This document shows positions 30,371 through 38,508 of a DNA stretch of 64,000 nt, piece after piece. This DNA comes from JAYVYM01 sp046593925 (GTDB taxonomy: Bacteria > Actinomycetota > Actinomycetes > Mycobacteriales > SCTD01). Location of the stretch: NCBI GenBank assembly GCA_046593925.1, contig JBKJQN010000082.1, forward strand, positions 11,246 to 75,245, in the 5' to 3' direction. How positions within the stretch are numbered: the first letter of the stretch is position 1; the number at the start of each line of letters is the position of its first letter. The position numbers were made by a program, and so were the translations under genes. Under the pieces are notes generated by a model. It had not been told where the DNA came from. It ran no database searches and saw nothing but the letters and a program-made list of their open reading frames with translations.

Positions 30371-32982
30371 GCCGACGGCCCGGGCAGGTAGGACAGGACC
30401 AGCAGGGCCACGTCGTCGTCACCGCCCAAGCTACGGCCCAGCGACTCCAGCACCTGGTCGCAGACCTGCTCCGGCGGCAGCCGGACACCCTCCAGAGCGG
30501 CCCGCAGCCGCTCGAGCCCGACGTCCAGGGACTCCTCCCGGTTCTCGACCAGCCCGTCGGTGTACAGCACCACCGTGTCGCCGGGGTTCAGGTCGAGGGT
30601 GACCTCGCCGTACGTGCAAGAAAACGTGCCCAGCGGCGGCCCGGGCTCCACGTCGACATAGCGCGGCGGGCCGGCCGGCGGGACGTACAGCGGCGGTGGG
30701 TGACCGGCGGACGCCACCGTGAGCGTTCCGGCCGCCGGGTCGTACGCCGCGACGAGCATGGTCGCCAGCTCCAGGTCGAGCAGGACGCCGACGCTGTCCG
30801 CGAGACGGCCCAGCAGCCTGCCGGGGCCGTGTCCCTCCAGGGCGAGCGTCGCCGTGATGGCGCGCAGCTGACCCATCCGGGCGGCGCTGCGCATGCCGTG
30901 ACCCATCACGTCACCCATCGCGAGCACCAAGCCGTCGCCCACCCGGACGCCCTGGTACCAGTCACCGCCGACGAAGGCGCCGGTCGCGCCGGGCAGGTAG
31001 CGGGCGGCGGTCAGCAGACCGGGTACGGCGGGCACGTCACGCGGCAGCAAGCTGTGCTGCAGCGTGAGGCCGATGCGCCGCTCAGCGCCGTAGAGCAGCG
31101 CGTTGTCCAGCGCGACGGCCGCACGACCGGCCAGGTCGGCCAGCAGCGCCCGGTCCGCCGGGCCGCCGGTCGGCGCCGCGACGGTCAGCGCACCCAGCAC
31201 GCGGTCCCGGCTGACCAGCGGAACGGTGAGCGCCGAGCCGGGATCGATGTCGCGCAGCAGTGCGAGCGTTGCCGGGTCCGGGGCCAGCGCGAACGCCTCC
31301 TCGGGCACCGTCGGGAGCCACTCATCCACCCCGGTGCGCACCACCGCCCCGATGCCGATCTCGTCTGCGGTGGTGAGCGCGAGCGCCTCGACGGCCGCGG
31401 CGAGCTGGGCCTGTTGCCGGCTGTGCGGGTGCGCGACGTGCACGATGTGCACCAGGGCGGGGTCGGCGGGCGCGTCCTGGCCCCGCAGCAGGGCGTTCGT
31501 CTCGGCCGTCAGCGCGACGACGACCCACCGTCCGAGCCGCGGCACGACCAGGTCGCTGAGCCGCTCCAGAACCTGGCGCGGCTCGAGCGACGCCGACAGC
31601 CGGGTGGAGGCATCCGCGAGGATGGCGAGTCGGGAGTTGGCCGCCTCGGCCTCGGCGTACGCCCGCTCCCGCTCGACGGCGGCCTGCTCACGGTCGGCGT
31701 ACGACCGCTCGCGCTGCTGCTCGACGGCCCGGCGCTCGGAGATCTCCCTGAAGTAGACCGACAAGCCGTCGGGCCCCGGCCACACATTGAGCTCGTACCA
31801 GCCGCCGAGGGGCTCGTACGGCGCATCGAACAACACCGGCTCGCCGCCAGCGACCGCCTTCTCGAAGTGGTCCTGGAAGATGCTGCCCGCCGCCTCGGGA
31901 AACTCCTCCCAGATACACCGGCCCAGCAGGTCCTCGCGCCGACGTTGCAACAGCCGCTCGGCCTGCCGGTTGACGTAGGTGAACCGCCAGGAGGGGTCCA
32001 AGGCGTAGAAGCCGTCGCTCATCGTCTCCAGGGTGCGGGCCAGCCGGTCGCGCGCGTAGCGCAGCTCGGTGCTGTCGTACGCAACGCCGAGCAGGCGCGT
32101 CGAGCGAGCTCCATCCCGGGCCGGCACCACCCGGCCGCGAGCCTCGATCCAGCGCACCTCGCCGCCAGGGCGCACGATGCGGTACTCCAGAGCCAACTCG
32201 CCCTGCGCGGCGAGGGCCTCGGCGATCGCCTCGGCCGCCCAGGCGCGGTCGTCGGGGTGCACGCGGGCGTCGAAGCTCTCGATCCGCGGGCTGAAGGTCG
32301 CACGGTCGTAGCCGAACAGCCGCAGCAACCGGTCGTCCCAGTGCAGGAGATCGCTGCCGGCGTCGTACTCGAAGCTGCCGATGTCGGCGGCCTCGAGGGC
32401 CAGGTCGAGCCGCGCTGCGGTGTTGCTGACCTCGACCGAGAGCGCCCGCAGCTCCAGCTGGGCCACCACCGACTCGGCGAGCTCGCCGAGCAGGCCGACC
32501 TGTTCCGGCGACCAGGCCCTGGCTTGCACGTCGTAGACGCACAGCGCCCCGATGACCGCGCCGCCCGCGGCGCGCAGCGGCACGCCGAGGTAGGCCGCGA
32601 TGCCGCCCGACGCCACGAGCGGTAGCGCCGATACGCGGACGTCTTGCGCGGCGTCGCCGACGGCAAGCGGGCTACCGCTACGGGCGGTGACGGAGCACAG
32701 GCTGTCATCGAGCGGTGAACCGCGGTCGGCTTCCGTGCCGGGCCGACCGTGCACGCCGACAAGGACCTGCTCGTCGGTCAGCAATGAAACCTGCGCAAGG
32801 GGCGCGCCCACGAGCATCGCGGCCAGCCGGGTGAGTCGATCCAGCCCGGTGATGTCGTCCGCGTCGGCCGCGAGGCGCCGGGTGGCCTGCAGTCGTGCCG
32901 GGTCGGAGAGCACGTCGTACCCGACGCTGACGATCCCGGGTCCCGGGACGTCCAGGCGCAGACGGGAGTCGGGCGACGTCAT
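30367..32982 (-). CDS. Multi-sensor SpoIIE/RsbU-type protein phosphatase
   Basis: An 871-residue signalling protein. Domains in order are GAF (about 40-175), PAS with PAC (about 185-300), a second PAS (about 305-415, GFYALDPSWRFTYVNRQAER), a coiled coil rich in Glu/Arg (415-445), a second GAF (about 450-625) and a PP2C-like SpoIIE domain (about 640-868, with GGDWYQG, MGDVMGHGMRSA and GGDDDVALLVL). Such phosphatases dephosphorylate anti-anti-sigma factors and release alternative sigma factors. No anti-sigma partner is encoded nearby. A leaderless -10 element lies eight bases before the ATG. Confidence 0.9.
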   Translation of the reverse strand: MTSPDSRLRLDVPGPGIVSVGYDVLSDPARLQATRRLAADADDITGLDRLTRLAAMLVGAPLAQVSLLTDEQVLVGVHGRPGTEADRGSPLDDSLCSVTARSGSPLAVGDAAQDVRVSALPLVASGGIAAYLGVPLRAAGGAVIGALCVYDVQARAWSPEQVGLLGELAESVVAQLELRALSVEVSNTAARLDLALEAADIGSFEYDAGSDLLHWDDRLLRLFGYDRATFSPRIESFDARVHPDDRAWAAEAIAEALAAQGELALEYRIVRPGGEVRWIEARGRVVPARDGARSTRLLGVAYDSTELRYARDRLARTLETMSDGFYALDPSWRFTYVNRQAERLLQRRREDLLGRCIWEEFPEAAGSIFQDHFEKAVAGGEPVLFDAPYEPLGGWYELNVWPGPDGLSVYFREISERRAVEQQRERSYADREQAAVERERAYAEAEAANSRLAILADASTRLSASLEPRQVLERLSDLVVPRLGRWVVVALTAETNALLRGQDAPADPALVHIVHVAHPHSRQQAQLAAAVEALALTTADEIGIGAVVRTGVDEWLPTVPEEAFALAPDPATLALLRDIDPGSALTVPLVSRDRVLGALTVAAPTGGPADRALLADLAGRAAVALDNALLYGAERRIGLTLQHSLLPRDVPAVPGLLTAARYLPGATGAFVGGDWYQGVRVGDGLVLAMGDVMGHGMRSAARMGQLRAITATLALEGHGPGRLLGRLADSVGVLLDLELATMLVAAYDPAAGTLTVASAGHPPPLYVPPAGPPRYVDVEPGPPLGTFSCTYGEVTLDLNPGDTVVLYTDGLVENREESLDVGLERLRAALEGVRLPPEQVCDQVLESLGRSLGGDDDVALLVLSYLPGPSA

Positions 32983-32990
32983 GGGCGGGA

Positions 32991-32996
32991 ACAGTA
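32991..32996 (-). promoter_or_regulatory. Leaderless -10 element of the SpoIIE phosphatase unit
   Basis: TACTGT on the minus strand ends eight bases before the ATG at 32982. It would drive the phosphatase-S51-hydrolase unit and possibly moeZ. Confidence 0.5.
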
Positions 32997-33052
32997 CCGC
33001 CGGTTTCCGCAGCGGGGGCGCCCCTGGCGTCGGCCACCCGGCTGGACCGGAC

Positions 33053-33913
33053 CTACGCGCTCTTGCGCGACCGGGTCTTCGGGGCGCGTTTTGCAGCCCG
33101 CTTCGTCGGCGCGGCCGCCGGCGCGGCCTGCTCCGGTCGGCCCTTCCTGGCTGCCTCGACGCTGGCCCGGAGCGCCGCCATCAGGTCCACGACAGTGCCC
33201 GCCGTCGGCTGCGCGTCAGCGGGCTGCACGACCTCCCGGCCGGCGACCTTGGCGTCGATGACCTCCTGGAGGGCCTCGCGGTAGCTGTCCCGGTACTGGC
33301 CAGGGTCGAAGTCACCCGACAGCGTCTCGATCAGCGAGCCGGCCATCGCCAACTCCTGCGGACGCACCTCGACCTCCTCGTCCAGGAAGCCGAAGTCGGG
33401 GGTGCGCACCTCGTCCGGCCACAGCATCGTCTCCAGGACGAAGATTCCGTCCCGGACCCGCAGCGTCGCCAGCGACTCCCGGTTGCGCAGCACCACCTTG
33501 ACGATGGCGACCTTGCCCGACTCCGCGAGCGCGTCGCGCAGCAGGGCGTACGGCTTGACGCCGGTCTTGTCGGGCTCGAGGTAGTAGCTCTTCTCGAAGT
33601 AGATCGGGTCGACCTGCTCCAAGGGGACAAACTGCAGTACGTCGATCGCGCGGCTGGTCGTCAGCGGCAGGTCCTTGAAGTCCTCGTCGGTGAGCACGAC
33701 CGTCTCGCCGCTGGACAGCTCGTAGCCCTTGGCGATCTCGCCGTAGGGCACCTCCTCGCCGTCGACGGCGGAGACCCGCTTGTACTTGATGCGGCTGCCG
33801 TCACTGCGGCGCACCTGGTGGAAGGACACGTCCTTCGCCTCGGTGGCGCTATACAGCTTCACCGGGATCGTGACCAGCCCGAAGCTGATCGCACCTTTCC
33901 AGATCGACCTCAC
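33053..33913 (-). CDS. ku: Ku DNA end-binding protein
   Basis: A 286-residue bacterial Ku with the universal start MRSIWKGAISFGLVTIPVKL, the Ku barrel (IYFEKSYYLEPD, ALLRDALAESGKVAI) and a Lys/Arg/Ala-rich C-terminal tail that helps bind DNA ends and recruit LigD. It works as a homodimer in non-homologous end joining. The GTG start follows AGGGGGAG. The gene is divergent from the ligase and polymerase genes of the same pathway, with about 30 bp between the starts. Confidence 0.95.
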   Translation of the reverse strand: MRSIWKGAISFGLVTIPVKLYSATEAKDVSFHQVRRSDGSRIKYKRVSAVDGEEVPYGEIAKGYELSSGETVVLTDEDFKDLPLTTSRAIDVLQFVPLEQVDPIYFEKSYYLEPDKTGVKPYALLRDALAESGKVAIVKVVLRNRESLATLRVRDGIFVLETMLWPDEVRTPDFGFLDEEVEVRPQELAMAGSLIETLSGDFDPGQYRDSYREALQEVIDAKVAGREVVQPADAQPTAGTVVDLMAALRASVEAARKGRPEQAAPAAAPTKRAAKRAPKTRSRKSA

Positions 33914-33942
33914 GACACTCCCCCTACCCGTTGCGCACGATC

Positions 33943-34902
33943 ATGCACGGGTATGGGCCCGCCGTGAACCTGGCACCGATGCTTGCGACGACCGGCGCGC
34001 TCCCGGCCGACGACGGCCGCTGGGCGTACGAGGTGAAGTGGGACGGCGCACGCGCGCTGGTGACCGTCGACGGCGGCCACCTGTCCATCGCTTCCCGGGC
34101 AGGCAACGACATCACCTCGTCCTACCCGGAGCTGCGCGGCCTCGGGGAGCAAATCGGCACCCGGTCTGTCGTGCTGGACGGGGAAGTCGTGGCGTTCGGA
34201 TCCAGCGGCATACCGGACTTCGGGCTGCTCCAGTCGCGCATGCACGTGACAAGGCCCGGCGCCGGGCTGCTCACGGCGACACCCGTGACCTACCTGGTCT
34301 TCGACCTGCTGTTCGCCGGCGGGGTGGCGTTGCTCGACCTGCCGTACGACCAGCGGCGGGCGGCCCTCGACGCGCTGCAACTCGGCGGGGCGCACTGGCA
34401 GGTGCCGCCGTCCTTCCCCGACGACGGTGCGGCCCTGCTCGCCTCCACCCGCGAGCAGGGACTCGAGGGTGTCGTGGCCAAGCGCCGCGACAGCACGTAC
34501 GTCCCGGGCCGCCGCAGCGAACACTGGGTCAAGGTGAAGAACCTGCGCCGGCAGAACGCGGTCGTGATCGGCTGGAAGCCCGGCGAGGGCGGCCGGGCCG
34601 GCCGGATCGGCTCGCTTCTGCTGGCCGTCAACGGCGCGACCGGCCTGCTGTACGCCGGGCACGTCGGCACCGGCTTCAGCGCGGAAGTGCTGCGCCTGCT
34701 CGGCCGGCTGCTGGAGCCGCTGGCGACTGACGACCAGCCCTGCCCCGTGCCCCGCGAGTACGCCCGCGTCGCCCGCTGGGTGCGACCCGAGGTCATCGCC
34801 GAGGTCGAGTTCACCGGCTGGACGAAGGACGGCCGGCTACGGCACCCGTCGTACCGGGGGCTGCGCGACGATCTGCGGGTGACGGACCTGGTGCGCGAGT
34901 GA
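33943..34902 (+). CDS. ATP-dependent DNA ligase (LigD ligase domain as separate protein)
   Basis: About 319 residues. The adenylation motif EVKWDGAR carries the catalytic lysine (K32), followed by LDGEVVAF, LEGVVAKRRDS, HWVKVKN and the OB-fold ending VEFTGWTKDGRLRHPSYRGL. It corresponds to the ligase domain of LigD or to mycobacterial LigC; no nuclease or polymerase domain is attached. ATG 33943 is chosen, and TTG 33931 or GTG 33964 are alternatives. Its stop overlaps the start of the polymerase gene (GTGA), which fits a LigD split into two co-translated proteins. Confidence 0.9.
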   Translation: MHGYGPAVNLAPMLATTGALPADDGRWAYEVKWDGARALVTVDGGHLSIASRAGNDITSSYPELRGLGEQIGTRSVVLDGEVVAFGSSGIPDFGLLQSRMHVTRPGAGLLTATPVTYLVFDLLFAGGVALLDLPYDQRRAALDALQLGGAHWQVPPSFPDDGAALLASTREQGLEGVVAKRRDSTYVPGRRSEHWVKVKNLRRQNAVVIGWKPGEGGRAGRIGSLLLAVNGATGLLYAGHVGTGFSAEVLRLLGRLLEPLATDDQPCPVPREYARVARWVRPEVIAEVEFTGWTKDGRLRHPSYRGLRDDLRVTDLVRE

Positions 34903-35780
34903 GCGGGACGAAGGTCGTGGTCGATGTCGAGGGCCGCCAGCTGGCCCTGACCAACCTGGAGAAGGTGCTGTATCCCTCGGTCGGCTTCACGAAGGGACAG
35001 GTGCTGGACTACTACACGCGCGTCGCGACGGTGCTGCTCCCGCACCTGGCCGGCCGGGCGCTGACCCGCAAGCGCTACCCGAACGGCGTGGACGGCCAGC
35101 CCTTCTTCGAGAAGAACGCGCCCCGGGGCACCCCGGACTGGATACGCGTCGTGACGCTGCCGTCGCCGGGCTCGACCAAGGGCCGGGACACCATCGACTA
35201 CACCGTCGTCGACTCGCTGGCGGCCCTGGTGTGGACGGCCAACCTGGCGAGCCTGGAGCTGCACACCCACCAGTGGCGGGTCGACTCCCGCGCCCCTGAC
35301 CTTGTCGTGTTCGACCTGGACCCCGGGCCGCCGGCGACGGTCGTGGAGTGCTGCGCGGTGGCGCTGCTGCTGCACGATGCGCTGCGGGCCGACGGGTTCG
35401 ACGCCGTGGCCAAGACGTCCGGGAGCAAGGGTCTGCAGCTGTACGCCCGGGCCGGCGACCTGGCGTCCAGCGACGAGGCGTCGGCGTACGCGAAAGCCCT
35501 GGCGCAGCGCTTCGAGGCCAGCCACCCCGAGCTGGTGGTCCATCGGATGACCAAAGCCCTGCGGCCCGGCAAGGTGCTGCTCGACTGGTCTCAGAACAGC
35601 GCGGCGAAGACGACGGTCAGCGTCTACTCGCTGCGGGCCCGGGACCGGCCGACGGTGTCGACGCCGGTGACCTGGGACGAGGTCGCGGACTGCACCTCGC
35701 CGGCCGACCTGGTGTTCACCAGCGACGACGTGCTGGCCCGGGTCGCCGAGCACGGCGACCTGTTCGCGCCCCTGCTCTGA
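34899..35780 (+). CDS. LigD-type primase-polymerase (POL domain)
   Basis: A 293-residue archaeo-eukaryotic primase-like polymerase. TNLEKVLYPSVGFTKGQVLDYY opens the domain (residues 18-39), FFEKNAPRGTPDW follows, the catalytic aspartates are D139 and D141 in VFDLDPGP, and the third lies in VLLDWSQNSAAKT. It adds ribo- or deoxynucleotides to broken ends before ligation. No 3'-phosphoesterase domain was seen in either half of the split LigD. It is translationally coupled to the ligase gene. Confidence 0.92.
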   Translation: MSGTKVVVDVEGRQLALTNLEKVLYPSVGFTKGQVLDYYTRVATVLLPHLAGRALTRKRYPNGVDGQPFFEKNAPRGTPDWIRVVTLPSPGSTKGRDTIDYTVVDSLAALVWTANLASLELHTHQWRVDSRAPDLVVFDLDPGPPATVVECCAVALLLHDALRADGFDAVAKTSGSKGLQLYARAGDLASSDEASAYAKALAQRFEASHPELVVHRMTKALRPGKVLLDWSQNSAAKTTVSVYSLRARDRPTVSTPVTWDEVADCTSPADLVFTSDDVLARVAEHGDLFAPLL

Positions 35781-35877
35781 CCCCGCCCGTTGCCGCCGGG
35801 CAGCTGCGCAGGGCTGGGCGGGGCGGCCCGCCGGCAGTACGGTCCCGGCACCCGCACGGCGATCCAGTGGAGGCGAA

Positions 35878-36120
35878 GTGACCGGCGTACCGGCTCGCGA
35901 GCTGAAGGACGAGGCCCTCGAGCGCGAGCTCGAGCACCTGCACGAGACCCGCCACGACACGTTCCTGCACGGCAGCGAGGACGCCCTGGCGTTCCACTCC
36001 TCCCGGACGGCCGAGCTCGAGACGGACTACCTGCGGCGCAACCCCGATCGGGTCATCGACGCCCGGCGCACCCGGATCGGCAACCGCGAGCTCGCCGGGC
36101 AGGAGCCGGCCGCTCGGTAG
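35878..36120 (+). CDS. Small conserved actinobacterial protein (DUF6158-like)
   Basis: An 80-residue acidic-basic helical protein with the core LERELEHLHETRHDTFLHGS and a RRTRIG segment. Very similar short proteins occur in many actinobacteria (DUF6158-type) without a known function. The GTG start follows GGAGG by five bases. It lies about 100 bp after the end-joining polymerase gene and its stop codon is part of the -10 element for the next gene. Confidence 0.78.
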   Translation: MTGVPARELKDEALERELEHLHETRHDTFLHGSEDALAFHSSRTAELETDYLRRNPDRVIDARRTRIGNRELAGQEPAAR

Positions 36121-36123
36121 GCT
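36118..36123 (+). promoter_or_regulatory. Leaderless -10 element of the TetR gene
   Basis: TAGGCT is followed after six bases by the GTG at 36130. Its first three bases are the stop codon of the preceding gene. Confidence 0.5.
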
Positions 36124-36129
36124 CGGCCC

Positions 36130-36777
36130 GTGACGAAGGTGACCGGCAGCGGCAGGGACGTACCCGCTCCGCGCGGGACCCGGCTGCCCCGGCCGGCCCG
36201 CCGCAAGCAGCTGCTCGGCGCCGCCCAGGAGGTCTTCGTCGCGCAGGGCTACCACGCGGCAGCGATGGACGAGATCGCCGAGCGCGCCGGGGTGAGCAAA
36301 CCGGTGCTGTACCAGCACTTCCCCGGCAAGCTCGAGCTCTACCTGGCGCTGCTCGACCAGCACGCCGACGACCTGGTCGCCAAGGTCCGCGGCGCGCTGC
36401 TGTCCACGACGGACAACCGCCAGCGCGTCGAGGCGTCGGTCGCGGCCTACGTCGACTTCGTGGACGGCGGTGACACCGATCGTGAGGGCGCGTTCCGGCT
36501 GGTGTTCGAGAGCGACCTGAAGAGCGAGCCGGCCGTCCGCGAGCGGGTCGAGCGGATGACATCGGAGTGCGTAGAGGCGATCGCCCAGACGATCGCGCAC
36601 GACACCGGCTTCCGTGAGGAGGATGCGCTGCTGCTGTCGGTCGGACTGGTCGGCCTGGCCGAGGTCGGCGCGCGCTGGTGGCTCGCGACGGACGGCCGGC
36701 TGTCGAAGCAGCGCGCCGTCGAGCTGCTCGTCGGGCTGGCCTGGCGCGGCATCTCCGGCGCCCCACTGACCGCCTGA
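36130..36777 (+). CDS. TetR family transcriptional regulator
   Basis: A 215-residue TetR protein. The helix-turn-helix spans about residues 25-72 (LLGAAQEVFVAQGYHAAAMD, EIAERAGVSKPVLYQHFPGK). The C-terminal ligand/dimer domain is of the kind found in the conserved TetR gene beside DUF3107 in mycobacteria (Rv3208-like). The ligand and targets are unknown. It is probably expressed from its own leaderless promoter. Confidence 0.9.
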   Translation: MTKVTGSGRDVPAPRGTRLPRPARRKQLLGAAQEVFVAQGYHAAAMDEIAERAGVSKPVLYQHFPGKLELYLALLDQHADDLVAKVRGALLSTTDNRQRVEASVAAYVDFVDGGDTDREGAFRLVFESDLKSEPAVRERVERMTSECVEAIAQTIAHDTGFREEDALLLSVGLVGLAEVGARWWLATDGRLSKQRAVELLVGLAWRGISGAPLTA

Positions 36778-36867
36778 CGTTGCGCTCTACGCGTAGCCGA
36801 CCGTCCGGCGCTGCCCGGCCGGGCTAGCCTTCGGCCACACTCAACTATTTCGATGGAGGACCCTGCG

Positions 36868-37095
36868 GTGGAGGTCAAGATCGGCGTCCAGTACGCCGTG
36901 CGCGAGCTGGTCCTGGAGAGCGCGCAGAGCCCCGACGACGTCGCCAAGGCCGTCTCCGACGCGCTGAAGGCCGACATCGGCGTCCTCACGCTGGTCGACG
37001 AGAAGGGCCGGCGAGTGCTGGTACCGGCCGACAAGCTGGCCTACGTCGAGATCGCCGAGAGCGAGCAGCGCCGGGTGGGCTTCGGCGCGATGTAG
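36868..37095 (+). CDS. DUF3107 family protein
   Basis: A 75-residue protein, MEVKIGVQYAVRELVLES, with LVDEKGRRVLVPADKLAYVE, matching the DUF3107 family (mycobacterial TB9.4-like). Its function is unknown. GTG 36868 has GGAGG eight bases upstream and is preferred over the ATG at 36853, which would overlap that binding site. The TetR-DUF3107 pair is conserved in actinobacteria. Confidence 0.9.
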   Translation: MEVKIGVQYAVRELVLESAQSPDDVAKAVSDALKADIGVLTLVDEKGRRVLVPADKLAYVEIAESEQRRVGFGAM

Positions 37096-37137
37096 CTGGG
37101 CTCGCGGACTGTGTCGCGCAGTCGTCGCGATGCCGAG

Positions 37138-37732
37138 ATGCCGTGGCCGCGCCTGCACGACGACCAGGTCGACATCGACGAGGGCCTCGTCCGGCGGCTG
37201 CTCGCCGGCCAGCACCCCGAGCTCGCAGTGCAGCCCCTGACGACGGTCACCTCCGGTGGGACCGACAACGCGGTGTACCGGCTCGGCCAGGAGCTCGCGG
37301 TCCGGCTGCCACTGCGCCCGGAGGCTGTCGGCGGTCTGCTCACGGAGATCCGCTACCCGCCGGTGGTGGCGCCGCACCTGCCGCTGCCGGTCCCGGAGGT
37401 CGTTGTCGTCGGCGAGCCCACGGACGCGTACCCGTTCCCGTGGGCGGTTGTCCGCTGGCTGGCCGGCGAGGACGCCGCGACGGGCCGTGCTGTCCGACAC
37501 GGCCTGCGTCGCGGCGGTCTGTGACGACGCGCTGGCCGCGACGGCGTGGACCGGGCGACCGGTCTGACGCTGCGTGGCGGCGGGCCTGCGGCCTGGCGCT
37601 GCGTGGCGGCGGGCCTGCGGGCTGGTCATCTCCAGTGGGGTGATCGCGCTGCCGTACTACCTGACGACGAACCCGGCGATGGTGGCCGTCGCCCGGCGCG
37701 GCATCGCGGCCGCGCTGGCAGACGACTACTAG
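37138..37732 (+). pseudogene. Broken aminoglycoside phosphotransferase-family gene
   Basis: The first 125 codons are a good APH N-lobe: LHDDQVDIDEGLVRRLLAGQ, VTSGGTDNAVYRLGQELAVR, PHLPLPVPEVVVVGEP, FPWAVVRWLAGED. The frame then ends at 37522-37524. About 100 bp later another frame gives VISSGVIALPYYLTTNP and a normal APH-like C-terminus stopping at 37732. The catalytic middle (HxD and DxD regions) is deleted, and a 24-bp sequence is tandemly repeated at the scar (37568-37620). No kinase activity is possible. Confidence 0.8.
37568..37620 (+). repeat. Tandem 24-bp repeat at the deletion scar
   Basis: A 24-base sequence beginning CGCTGCGTGGCGG occurs at 37568-37591 and again, identically, at 37597-37620, an offset of 29 bp. 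It lies exactly where the middle of the phosphotransferase gene is missing, and the offset breaks the frame. Confidence 0.85.
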
Positions 37733-37783
37733 ACGGGTGCAGGCCGGGCATCCTCTGCCGTGGCAGCCCCGCGGGACAGACAA

Positions 37784-37849
37784 CTTGCACCTCGCAACAT
37801 CATCGGCCGACGTGAGCGTGCCGTTCCAAATGATGTTTCGAGGTGCAAG
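37784..37849. terminator. Long inverted repeat between convergent genes (terminator or MITE-like)
   Basis: Bases 37784-37803 and 37830-37849 are reverse complements at 19 of 20 positions around a 26-base loop. On the plus strand the stem is followed by GCTTTTGTTG, on the minus strand by TTGTCTGTCCC. It lies between the phosphotransferase relic (+) and a GNAT gene (-), so a bidirectional terminator is plausible. The length and the AT-richer sequence also fit the remains of a small mobile element. Confidence 0.6.
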
Positions 37850-37887
37850 GCTTTTGTTGCGCTGCGCCGGGTGGACCAGCGCAATCG

Positions 37888-38376
37888 TCAGAGGTGGAGC
37901 TTGAGCCCCCGGTGCGAGGCCACGAACCCGAGTCGCTGGTAGAAACGGCCCGCGTCGGTACGCGACGTGTCGGTCGTCAGCTGAACCAGCGTGCAACCGC
38001 GATGACGCGCCTCGGAGACCGCCCACTCGAACAGCACGGCGCCCAGACCTTGCCGGCGGTGGTCTTGGCGTACGCGGACCGCCTCGATCTGCGCGCGCAG
38101 GGCGCCACGACGTGCCAGGCCCGGCAAGAAGCTCAGCTGCATAGTGGCAATCACCGCCGCTGCCTGCGTGGCGACGACGAGCAGGTGGGCCGGGTCGGCC
38201 TGGATCGCCTGGAAGGCGTCAAGGTAGGGCTGCAGCTCCGCCGGGCTACCGGCGCCGTCCCGGATCGCACCGAGCTGGTCGGCGGCCAGCAACGACACGA
38301 CTGCCGGGACGTCGTCCGCCACGGCTGCCCGCAGCACGTACGGCCTGCCCCCGACGGTCAACCGGGCCGGCACCAC
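37888..38376 (-). CDS. GNAT family N-acetyltransferase
   Basis: About 162 residues. IEAVRVRQDHRRQGLGAVLF includes the acetyl-CoA loop (RRQGLG), and DAGRFYQRLGFVASHRGLKL is the typical C-terminal strand-helix. Complete GNAT fold; substrate unknown. A start at GTG 38376 or the adjacent GTG puts the conserved YVLRAAVADDVPAV strand at the N-terminus; a longer frame to 38496 contains no conserved sequence. Convergent with the phosphotransferase relic. Confidence 0.8.
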   Translation of the reverse strand: MVPARLTVGGRPYVLRAAVADDVPAVVSLLAADQLGAIRDGAGSPAELQPYLDAFQAIQADPAHLLVVATQAAAVIATMQLSFLPGLARRGALRAQIEAVRVRQDHRRQGLGAVLFEWAVSEARHRGCTLVQLTTDTSRTDAGRFYQRLGFVASHRGLKLHL

Positions 38377-38508
38377 CCGATCAGCCTGCCTCACACGCTC
38401 TGGTGCAGCAGCCAGGACGTGTCGGCAAGCGGCTGCGTGCAGGCCTGGCAAGTGGCTGGTTGGCCGAGCAGCTCCCCCACCCGTCGGCCCGCGCACGTAC
38501 CGAACCTC

